DNA of 64,000 nucleotides, from assembly GCF_018991925.1 (NCBI RefSeq), contig NW_024726235.1, forward strand, positions 6,206,306 to 6,270,305. The letters are read 5' to 3'. Source of the DNA: Homarus americanus. Lineage: Eukaryota; Arthropoda; Malacostraca; Decapoda; Nephropidae. A program made the position numbers and the translations under genes. The first letter of the stretch is position 1; every line of letters begins with the position of its first letter. Of this stretch, positions 11,101 through 23,100 are shown piece after piece. Below the pieces are notes generated by a model, which saw nothing but the letters and a program-made list of their open reading frames with translations, ran no database searches and had not been told where the DNA came from.

Positions 11101-14100
11101 AGGTTAACATACTTGCTTGTTGAAGGTATTGGATCATCTTTAGGGAGTGAAGAGGCAGCAGTGGTGGGGCATGAGGAGACAACAATGGGGGGACGTCTTA
11201 AAATATACCGTATATCCAATTTAGACTGCACAGTTTGCCTTTTCTTTTCATTGTAAATCTCCCCCTTGGATCATTGTCAAATTTTGCAAAACGCTCAACA
11301 TTTTGATCCATTTTGTCAAACATTTGCATCCCCTTATTAATAGTAGCAAATGCCTCTGCCATTTGTTTCACTGAAAATTTTTTGGGGGGGTGCAGGTTCT
11401 TCTACATTTTGTCTCTCTTCTTCCTCTGCTTTTTTCTGTGCTACCAGTTCAATAAGATCCTCGTTACTTAGCTCTTCTGCTACACTTTCAACCAACTGCT
11501 CAACATCTTCATTATCAATTTCTAACTCAAGCTGTTTACTCAACTCCACTATCCTGTTACTCATCTCAGAAATTACTTCATCTTCATTAAATCCTCTGAA
11601 ACTGTTCACATATCTTTTCAGGACTTTCTTCCATATTCCATTCATGCACTGACCTGTAACCTCATCCCATGCTGCAGCTATGTTCTTTATACGTTTCAAA
11701 ATGTTGTAGTCCTTCCCAAACTCTCAGAGCGTTTTCTCACCCTCAGTAGCAGCAACAGCCTGAGCGAAGGTCATACGTAAATAATACCCTTTAAAAACAG
11801 CAATAGCACCTTGATCCATGGGTTGGATGATAGAAGTAGTGTTAGGTGGAATGTAGACTACCCTAACATCAGGGTGCAGGTCGTCCAGGTGTGGTGGGTG
11901 TCCCGGAGCATTATCTAAAATTAATAAAATCTTAACGCAACCCATTGTTGCAGACAATACTCCTTGGCTCGTGGAATGAAACACTCGGGAACCAATCCTC
12001 AAACAGTGCTAGGGTCATCCTTGCTTTCTTATTACTGCAATAAAACACTGGCAGTGTGTGCTTGCTGACATTTTTAAAAGCTACATTCCCCCCCCATCAG
12101 AAGTGTGATTTGGTCCTTGAATGCCTTGAATCCCGGCATGGTTTTCTCCTCTTTGTGGATGTGTGTCCGTTCTGGCATGCGCTTCCACGATAAGCCGGTC
12201 TCATCCACATTAAATATTTGCTCAGGCAAATAATTTCCCTCCATGATGACACGTTCTAGCTCCTCCTTAAAAGCTTCTACAGCACCCACATCAGCACTTG
12301 CTGCCTCTCCACTCACCTTTACACTGTGCAAACTGTAACGGTTCTTAAACCTTTGGAACCACCCATGATTTGCTGTGAAGTTTTGGTCGCACTCATCTCC
12401 TGCTTGCTCTTTCAGGCTTTTGAAAAGGCTTCTTGCCATAGCCTGTATGGTTNNNNNNNNNNNNNNNNNNNNNNNNNNNNNNNNNNNNNNNNNNNNNNNN
12501 NNNNNNNNNNNNNNNNNNNNNNNNNNNNNNNNNNNNNNNNNNNNNNNNNNNGTTAGAAGGCTTAAGGGTACACACTTTTGCAGCTGATCTTCCATCCACA
12601 CTACAAGTAAATTTTCCATCTCATGAATAGGACCTTGTCTTTTTTTCATTATTATTGTTCCCTTTATAGGTGCTGATCCTTTCACTACCTCACAAATTCG
12701 TTCCTTGTCCTTCAAAATTGTTGACATCGTTGAGTAAGAGAAGCCTAGGTCTCGTGAAATGGTTGCTTCCGTTTTTCCATTTTCATATTGCATTATTATT
12801 TTAATTTTCATCTCAAAAGTAATTGACTATCTCTTTTTCTTCTGAGCACCAACAGAACTTTCTCTTTTACGCTTGCCAGTAATTTTAAAGGGAATTAGAA
12901 ACGAAAATATTGTCAGTACACAGCGCGAGCACTAACGACAACAACGACGGCCAAACACCCACTGAGCGTGCTACGGCGTGGATGCTGTACACCACGAGGC
13001 GGCCCAGCCCACGTCGTCATACGGGCCGGAAAGGTTTCGGTACTAGAAAATATGTACGGAATTGGAAATTTTTTTGTACGACTGCAGCGGTCGTATGTCT
13101 GGGTGGTCGTAAGTTGAGAAGTACCTGTATGTCCGTTCACTAGAGCGTCAGTGCGAGAACTGAGGATGTGGGAGGGTGGCAGGCAGCCATGTAGCGTGCC
13201 CAGAGATGCGTCTGGTAGTAAACATTAGGAGTTAAATTTAAAATAGTGTGTATTTCTATATGATGCGCCAGATTGACTCATGTAAAATAGGAACGATTCT
13301 CTTGAAATTAATGCATTGTCCTCAATTGTGGGTGTCGCTTTAAATCAATAATTTTAAATTGAATCGCTTTAAATCGACGTTCTACTGTACTGTAAATTTC
13401 AAGTTCATAAGTACAGTCGGGGACTTCCTGTATACCCAGGGATTCCACAATCAGGACTTTCATGTACATATTCATTGGTCTCAGTTAAGATACACATTGG
13501 GCTATGCAAATCAGTGCTATGGGATTACATTAATTTCTTAGGGTTCATGCTTATAATCTAATCAGTGTTTGAGCTTGCAATGCATCAATTAAATTGGTCA
13601 CAAATACTCAGAATGACATGTACTTCTGAGCAGTCAGCGTTTTACACACAAGGAACGACTCACGGGTGATTAACACATGACACTCAGGAGCGGATCCAAG
13701 GGGGGGTTCTGGGGGTCTGGACCCTCCCTTTTCATCAGAAAATTCAAATACTTTTTCTGTAATGCACAATTGTACTCCGGGATTTTTGTATAGTAAAACG
13801 TAATTACCATTGACCCCAGAATATCTCCTAATATCAAGTGCACATGGCTTCAAAATGCCCATGATATTGGTCAGATTTTAAAACAATTTCTTGGGTCTTA
13901 CAGCACCTCCCAAAAAACCCCAGCTGAGTAGGCTCGCTGTGCTCGTCCCGTTTCCCCACCTACAACTTCTTGGATCCCCCCCTTTAAGTATTCCTGGATC
14001 CACTCCTTAGAACTCCAGTGTCTGGGAGCTGTTGACAGGTTCTCTCAAATGATCAGTGAGTTTCTTTAATATAAAAATGAGAATAATTTTAATAGTCATC

Positions 14101-17100
14101 AGATTCTCCAATGGCTGCAAATCAAAGAAACATAACTATTGCTCACCCCAACACCCTACTTATTTGACAATTTCATTACAAGTAACATATACAGTGAACC
14201 CTCGCTTCACGCGGTTTCACTTTACGCGTTTCCACGTTTACGCGGTACCCTGCCGAACACGGAATGCTCACTTTCCGCGGTGTGTGTACCCTTTTATGCG
14301 GAGAGCGGCTGGCGGTCCTCTCGCGCTGCGCCATTTTTGGATCCAAACCTCCCGCCATCCGCCATGTTGTGTAAGCAGCGCGAGTAGGTTGCACAGTGTA
14401 TGTCTTTGTTGCGTTATCGGTGATGTCATATGACGTATCGGACTGTAATTGGGCAAAGCATCCTTACCTCCCTCCCCGCAAGCTGTGATTGGTTTAATGT
14501 ACTATGACGTGCCCCGCGGGAGCGTTCAAGCCCCTTGACCTACCCGGCTACACTGTGTATATCGGTATCCATTGTTCCATAAGAATGGCTTCCACCGGAC
14601 CACCACCACCACCACAAAGAAACCTTGCATTACCTGGACCCAGCCGCCCTAAGCCAAAGAAGACACGACGTTCCTTAAGCTACGAAATCCAATATAAGAT
14701 CATACAAGAGTTGGAGAAAGGAACAAGACAGGTTGATCTCGCGCGCCAGCATGGTGTTAACGAATCAACTATCAGGACAATTAAGAAGGATGCAGCCAAG
14801 ATAAAGGAGCACATGAACATCACAAAGTCTACAGATGCTTCTACGATCAAGTATTTCCACAACCAGGTGCTTCTGAAGATGGAAAAATTACTTGTGAGCT
14901 ACTTGGTTCGTCAGGCGCGACGGAACATGGCGGTGGACACGTGCTCAGTTAAGGAGTACGCACGTGAACTGTATGCTGCAGTGTCACGAAACATGGGAAT
15001 TTCAGAGCCCAAACCCTCTAATGCTTCCTCTGGGTGGTTACAGAGGTTTAAGAAGAGGAACAAGATCACCACTATCAACATTGGTGGTGAAGAAGCTTGT
15101 GCTGACCGTGTTGCGGCTAGGGAATTTCCTCCGTTTTTACGTGAGAGTATGGAGGAAGGACAGTACACCGACGACCAGGTGTTTAACATGGACGAATCTG
15201 GTCTTTTTTGGAAAAAGCTACCTTCCAAGACCTTCGTTGTGAAGAATGCCAGCAAGTGTCGGGGCCGGAAGTTGCAGAAGGAGCGCATCACCGTCCTGTT
15301 TACCACCAATGCCTCCGGTACCTGTAAGCTCAAGTTATCGGTGATCCACACAGCACGCAAGCTGCACGCCTACAAGAGCATGGACATGACCAAGCTAAAT
15401 GTCCACTGGCTGACCGCACGTAAGGCGTGGATGTTCTCTCCACTGTCCCTCTCCTGGTTTGATGACTGTTTTGTTCCCGATGTGAAGAAATTCTGTGAGC
15501 AACAGAATGTTCCATTCAAGATTTTGTTGCTGCTTGACAACGCACTAGGACACTCGCCCCTACTGTTAGATCGTCACCCCAACGTAAAAGTGGTCTTCCT
15601 TCCTCCCAACACTACGTCTATAATACAGCCCATGGACCAAGAATTGATCTGTAATGTAAAAGCTGCATTCTCTGCCAAGAAATTCAAGCTCCTGAACGAC
15701 TACACCAACACCAAGGAAGAGTTGCGTAACCTGAGTGACGCCAACACCGATAGCAAGAGCGAAGAAGACGAGGATCAACAGTTGGCAGAGCAAGAAGTAC
15801 TTTTGAGACAATTTTGGAGAACATTCAACGTCAAGAAAGCTGTGGACTTCTTGGTGGAGGCATGGGATCAGCTGTCTGTAGCAACTGTTCGTCACGCATG
15901 GAGACATGTGTTGCAAGGTACTCCGGGTGTTAGGCAGAGTAAATCTGTGACTGGTGAGGATCAGACTGTTGCAGTAGCAGTGGACCTTGCCAGAGAAGCT
16001 GCGCAGAGTGTTACAGCTGCAGGCTTCTCCGAGACCACCAACAACGACATCCTGGAGGTGATAGGGGATCCTCATGTGACTACCGACGAGATGGTAGATG
16101 ATGATGACGTCAGTGAAGAGGCAGGTGGTGCGTCATCCCAAGAAGAACGCCAGTTATCCCATAGTAATGTAAGGGGTGCCGTCGAGTGTATTGAGAAAGT
16201 CAAGCTCCTCCTTTCCGACGACCCTGACGCTCACAGGTATGAAATCTTCACTACCCAGCTGTTGCAGACTATGGAGCCCTACATCAAGGTTTATCAAGAC
16301 AACATAAACACCAGCCGTCAGCAAAGCATAACCGAGTTCTTCGCCCGCAACCCACCACAGCCAGCCCAAGCCAGTGATAGTGACAGGCAGAGACAGTGAT
16401 GATGACTTTGAGGGATTTGTCAGGGAGGCACTAGTAAGTGTGGATGACAGCAATGAAGACTCACCTGAGGGCCAGTAGCCTGCCCTCTGCCTCGGAACCT
16501 GCCTCCATTCCCCTACGCCGAGCCATCTCTTCTACTAACGTAAGTGTTAACCCCAACCTGTTTTTTTCTAACCTAACCTTCAGTATATTATTCTCTTATT
16601 GATTGTTTTCTTCTACATTATGTGTGTGTGAGAATACCATCATAAAGTTAAGATGTTATTTTTAGTAAAACGTACGTATTGTGTCGGGAAAAAGTGGGGT
16701 TTGGGGGTCGGCCTGGTCTCTATTTCAATTAATCCCATATGTTGTGTTGTTCACTTTATGCGGGCCGCCGTGGGTTCTTTTAACCGCGTAAAGTGAAGGT
16801 TCACTGTAGTTGAAGCTTTTAACATCACTCTCAATGGATCTTGAATGTTTCAGCTATTAGTAGGTATAGTCAGTCCTTGACTTACGACGGGGTTAGGGAC
16901 CGACAACCAGGTCGTAAGTCGGAAATGCTTAAATAATACATAGAAAATCTAAAATGGGGGTCTCTCTTTCTTCTCAGCACCACAAACATTCACTTTTAAG
17001 CTTGCCAGCCATTTTAAAGTGAATTAAAGATGAAAGTTTTTGTCTGTGTACTGATGTTGGGACTCGAAAATACGTAATTTGACAAAATTTTGGTACGACT

Positions 17101-17149
17101 GAGGCAGGTCGTAAGTGCGGGTGGTCGTAGGTCGAAAGTTGGGGAGGAG

Positions 17150-17197
<48 letters not shown>

Positions 17198-20100
17198 ACC
17201 CAGCTTTACACAGTTTCACTTTCCGCGATTTCTCATTTGATTTCACATTTACGTGGTACCTTGCCAGAACCGGACTTTCACTTTCCGCAGTGCATCTACT
17301 CATATACACGGTGAAGTATAATTTATTTTATATTTTTTTATATTTAGCTCATAAAATTCATACAAATTACCCTGCCAGAATATAATTTACATAGCTGGAA
17401 TTCTTACAATATGATGATCATTTTGAATATAAATATCATGGATTTTGCATTAGACTTACAAATTTTAGATCTAATGTAATAATTTGGTTTACACAAAGCA
17501 AATATTTTATCGTTTGTGCAAAATATATGAAGTTTACATTCAAAATATTCCCTGACCTGCAAGGAATCTACAAATGTCAATTATATTATCCTAACTTTAG
17601 TCTGGGTTATTATTTATTACTAAAAATGTAAATATACTATTTTCTCCCAATCGCTTTTCTGGTAGGGAGGGAGGGCGGAGGTGGGGTATTTTGCTTGACA
17701 GATAGTGTCCTTGAAGAATATTTCTTTATTTATTTACTGAAGATATTTGTTTTAGCTCATAAAATTCATACAAATTACCCGGCCAGAATATAATTTACAA
17801 TGCTGGAAATCTTACAATATGGTGATCATTTTGAATATAAACATCATGGATTTTACATTAGACATACAAATTTTAGATCTAATGTAATAATTTGGTTTAC
17901 ACAAATCAAATACTGTATTTTATCTTTTGTGCAAAATATATGAAGTTTACATTCAAAATATTCCCTGACCTGCAAGGGATCCAGAAATGTCAATTATATT
18001 ATCCTAACTTTAGTCTGAAGTATTATTTATTACTAAAAGTTAAAATCTAGTTTTTTCACCCAAACATTTCTCTGGTAGGGAGAGAAGGTGGGGGGTGGGG
18101 GGAGGGTTGGGACCGACCGACCCAGCTGGCGTGAGTGTGAGGAGGTGGGGAGGCAAGGTGGGGTACTTTGATTGACAGATAGTGTCGTGAAGAATATTTT
18201 TTTTTTTATTACCTGAAGATATTTGTTTTAGCTCATAAAATTCATACAAATTACTCGGCCAGAATATAATTTACATTGCTGGAATTCTTACAATATGATG
18301 ATCATTTTGAAAATAAACATCATGGATTTTGCATTAGACATACAAATTACAAATTTTAGATCTAATGTAATAATTTGGTTTACACAAAGCAAATATTTTA
18401 TCTTGTGTGCAAAATATATGAAGTTTACATTCAAAATATTCCCTGACCTGCAAGGAATCCAGAAATGTCAATTATATTATCTTAACTTTAGTCTGAGGTA
18501 TTATTTATTACTAAACGTTAAAATCCAGTGTTTTCACCCAACCATTTCTCAGAGAGGTAGGAGCTAGTGAGGTGGGAAGAGGGGGGGATTTGAGTCCATT
18601 ATTTGAATAGACATTAACCTGGCGACTGTATTTCTCTTAAATATTAATTGTGTGAGCATACCATCATAAAATTTAGATGTTATTTTTACTACAACATTGG
18701 TATTGTGTCGGAAAAAGTGGAGTTTGGGGGTCGGGCCAGTCTCTATTGGAATTAATCCCATATGTTCTGTTGTTCACTTTACGCAGTTTTCACTTTCCGT
18801 GGTACCCTGTGGGTTCAATTGACCGCGCGTAAATCGGGGTACTACTGTATATATATATTACAGTAACACATACGTATTCATTCGTCATTTTAAATATACA
18901 AACATCATCAATGGTATTTCATGAGGATTCAGAAATGGATTGATAGAAAACATATGTCTCAATAGAGGGACTAAAGAAATGCGTTATAGCGAACTGTTTT
19001 ATGGACTATTGAGCTTAATATGATTCGTGTGACATTAAGTTAACGAACATGTATGATTGTGATCAGTACATTACTAGTGTGGCTATCTTGGACTTAAGTC
19101 GTGTACAGGGGTAATGTAATGTAGTGTATTATACTGTACTGTACATTGATAGTGTAATGTACACCCACTAAAAAATTATTCGACACCCGTGTCATATTGT
19201 ACACCCAACAAAAAATTATTCAGCACCCTTACGGCGTGATACAATATGACACGGGTGCCGAATAATTTTTTAGTGAGTGTACATTACACCAATATATAGT
19301 AAAGGTAATGTACATGTTTGTAGGTACAGTAATGTTGTATACTTGGTTAGTATATGTTACTGCATGTGCATGGGTTACTACTTTTGTTGTGGAGGGGAAG
19401 TGTACTTCAGTATTGTGCACAAAAGTCCCTTCCACCTGCCAACCACAGTGTGAGACTGAATCACCTGAGGATGAATCAATAAAGCAGCTGATCGATTTGC
19501 CTTGATGGCCCAATGTTGGGCCATCAAGGCACTTTCTTCAACTGCTTCAACCTCAGATGATTCGGGCTTACACTATGGCTGGTTGGTGGAAGAGACATGT
19601 GCGATAGTATATATTACAGTTTGTAAGGGTTATTCAAGTCATATCTCGTTTTTTGTTCATAGAAGTCCATATTATGCATTTTTATTATTTATCTTACTTG
19701 TGAAGTACAGAGTTTCTTCAGCCGATTAAATATTTTTATTAATGACTGAATAGTTGTAGAGTACAAAGATCAAAGACTTTTCTGTGTGTGTATGTGTTAC
19801 AAGTACTGTGAGAGACCAGCAGCAGGATGTGGTATCCCCTAGACTGAGTGTACTGTATATTGTGTTATCAGGGCTGCAGCAGTGGGAACTCCTGCTGGTG
19901 GCGCTCGTCATCACCCTGGTGTTCCTTGCTATCTTCATGGGCTGCATGTATTTCTTCGTCTCGAAACTCGCCAGGTGTGCATGACCGCAATACTTCTTTG
20001 CGCAAGTTTTCATCCGTACAGACTTTAGAGTATGTTTAGATTATATGGTATAGTATAGTACATTAATTACATTAATGTGGCCTCATGTATCTTTGATAAG

Positions 20101-23100
20101 CAACCTCTGTAATTTATTTCTGTTGAACATTAAACTTGCCATTGGATGATCTTTGACTAGTAATTGTAAGTCATTGTTCATCTGGCCATCTCTCATGATC
20201 AGGCTCCAGGTAGACATATAGGCTTACTTTCCAACCCCAACTCAGAAGTATTTTACTTTTACTTTTATCCTCTTTGCTACTGATTGGCTCGTTAGCCGCT
20301 TGGGGGGTGTTCACGTCTCTGTTACGCACTGTTGGCATGCACCGGCTCCTGAATGTATCTGAATTTGCTCCAGTGGTGGTCAAGTCTGGTCTTGAAAGAG
20401 CTCACACTTGGTGCTGTCACAACACTCTCTGGCAAGTTGTTCTAAGAGTTCACAACTCTCACTCCGAAAAAAATTGCCCTCACAGTTTTCTGGACTATGT
20501 GGCTTTTTCAACCTTGAGCTATGACTAACAGGAAACATGTTTTGCCATCTCCCATTACAATTAATTCTTTCAAAAACAAATTAAGACAACTAACATTCTG
20601 GGACATGAACCCTGAGTCTGTCTCCACCCATGTATACTGTAGTATACACGCCCGCATCGACTCTAATGACAAGGTTTCATGGAGTTTTCTCTAGGGGTCT
20701 AGCCAGTAAAGTCGGTAATTAAAACTGAACAACTCTGCCCTCTTAATTCATAAAATTCTGGATACTTTTTTCCGATGAATAATATACAGTAAATTAAGCT
20801 GGTCAACTCACTGATACATTTTCTCACTAGAGTTGATCAGTATCATGATACCAAGAATTAAAAATTGCCAGCTGTCTCACAGAAGGAAATTCAAATACAG
20901 GTTGTACCTCTCTAGTCCGGCAATCCGTGGTCCGGAACGATTTTAGTTTGTCCAATAGGTAGATAGGCAGTTTTTTTTTTTTTTTGAATTATTATTATTA
21001 TTACAGGAGTATTAAATTTTTGCCCCTCAGGCCCCAATGTGGGTCAGTGACCTATGCCCGGGTGGGCTAATCCCCTTAAAAAAAAAAAAAAGCCGCGGGA
21101 AATTAAGGTTTGTTTACATCCGGCAGTTCGGCTGCTCTCTCTCTCTGCTTGTCTATACAGAGTACAACATTTAACCCTTCAATATATATGAGTAGTAAAT
21201 AAGTGTTGCTTTCATATTCTTATGTAGAGTAATGACGATATATTTTCACATGTGCGCACTTACATACGAGCAGTCTCACTTTTTTTTTTACCATTGATGG
21301 TTAGCTACTTATATTGTTCCATTTATTAACATTAAATAACATTACAGGTACTTCAAGCAACCATATTCATTTTTTACATTAATTTTACTACAGCTAAACT
21401 CAGGGTCTTATTTTCTTCAGTTTTATATGCAGAACCAATCAGTCACTGGTTTCGTAAGCTTTAACATAAACAATGCCGGCAGCTGTCTCGTCTCCTCTAA
21501 TATTCCACGTATTATTAATAAATTGTATTGTTAATTTTGCACACACGTACATTAATTAAAAAAAACAAATTCAGAAACATTAATTAAAATATATATGAAC
21601 AGTAAATAAGTGTTGCTTTCATATTCTTATGTAAAGTAATGATGATATGTTTTCACGTGTGCGCATGTGCGATCTCTCTTTTTCTTTACCATTATCGTTA
21701 GCTACTTCTATTGTTCCATTTATTAACATTAAATAACATTACTTAAAACAACCATATTAATTTTACTACAGCTACAACCAAAGTCTTATTTTCTTCAGTT
21801 TTATATGTAGAACCAGTCAGTCACTGGTTTTGTAATCAACGAAAACAATGCTGTGTCATTTCCTCATGTGTTTTAATATTCTACGTATTATTAATGAATT
21901 GTATTGCTCATTTTGCACACATAAACATTAATTCAATAAAAAAGACATTCAGTAACAAACAATAATGAATCTTTTGTACATAAGAGAAATGACACTGTTT
22001 ACACGATTATGCACGTCGTCTGCACGTTGGCGGGCCGTTCAAACCCGTCGAAATTCAAGTTTCCGCCGTCAAAATTTTTATTTATTTATTTTTTTGTGTT
22101 CCAATAAAATACGTTAAGAATTAAAAACTCGCGAAATTTGAGAAGCTACTATATGACATTTAACCCTTCAATATGTCTTCAAAGAGACCATGACGCAGAG
22201 AAAGTGGTGCTAGTGCTTCCAGGCATAAGCACAAGTCACTATCTATCCAGGAAAAGGGTGAATTTCCATAGTCCGGCACCGGTCAGGTCCCGAGGTTGCC
22301 GGACTAGAGAGGTACAACCTGTAGTAGAAAACAACTCTAAAACTAAGTGGCGTTAGGTTAACATGATAGCAGCGGCAGCTTTAGAGCTGTGCGGGCCCTG
22401 TGCAAAATGTGGATATGAGGCCCCCCCCCAAAAAAAAAATTTATGTAGAAATACGTACTGTTTCTGTAATACATGTAGTATAGAAATTCTGTGAAATATT
22501 CATAGAAAACCCACTTTTTTTTTTTTTCAAAATAAAATTTAACATGTTTCAATAATGCAAATTTAGTATTGAAAAGTAATATGTATATGTGTCCTCCATG
22601 AAGTAGTAAGCACTTAACAAAGAGGAAATGCTATGGTCTAGTCTAGCAAGTCTGAGCACACCCACATTTATAAAAATTTTGTAGATTTTTAGTTCTCTGC
22701 CAATATCCAGTCCATGAAATGCTAAAGTAAAATCCCAGAAATCACAAAGAATATTCACAAATCTTTGTTTTATGCTCTAAAAAAAATTCTTTCGCACAAA
22801 AATGTATGGCCCATTTATTTATTTATTTTTTGTGTGGGGGGAGGGCTTAAAAATTTTGTGGGGCCCCCACGTCCAAGCTTGTGGGTGCTGTGCAATTACA
22901 CATTTCATACTTCAGGCTTCCTCTGCATGATAGGGAGGACAATCCATTTATCATGCTTCACTACCTCTAATGTAACTGTGAGATTATTTGTTAATTCAAT
23001 TTGTAAGAAAAATTATCCTGATGGGTATAACCTTGACATCCCACATTTTCTTTTGGCAGAAGGTACCGCCAGACTATACCTGCGGATGGGCTGGTCCCCA

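Larger units (their letters stand above)
10813..13127 (-). mobile_element. Nearly complete Tigger-like transposon, family D (copy D2), inside F1
   Basis: The left end reads CAGTCAGTCCCCGACTTACG; the right end, reverse-complemented, reads CAGGTACTTCTCAACTTACG. TA duplications lie at 10811-10812 and 13128-13129. Length is 2315 bp including a 99-base run of N at 12453-12551. It carries a full-length but frameshifted transposase on the minus strand. It sits within another Tigger element, so it is the younger of the two. Confidence 0.85.
10146..13387 (-). mobile_element. Tigger-like element, family F, interrupted by a family D element (copy F1)
   Basis: The left end is CAGTAAAACGTCGATATAGC and the right end, reverse-complemented, is CAGTAGAACGTCGATTTAAA, with TA at 10144-10145 and 13388-13389. 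Subterminal GCTTTAAA motifs recur in both ends. The element is split by the D copy at 10813-13127; without it F1 is about 925 bp. Its minus strand keeps a broken transposase N-terminus (10615-10763), so it is a deletion derivative. Confidence 0.82.
14192..16806 (+). mobile_element. Autonomous Tigger/pogo transposon, family B
   Basis: A 2615-bp element with TIR CAGTGAACCCTCGCTTCACG at the left and CAGTGAACCTTCACTTTACG at the right (reverse-complemented), flanked by TA at 14190-14191 and 16807-16808. Subterminal TTTACGCGG repeats follow each end. It contains one nearly full transposase frame and about 390 bp of leader with CpG-rich repeats. Short relatives with related ends are 33783-34516 and 62722-63955. 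Confidence 0.92.

Noticed and set aside
12910..13143. Overlapping open frames on both strands at 12910-13143
   Set aside because: They lie in the non-coding leader and terminal repeat of the family D transposon.
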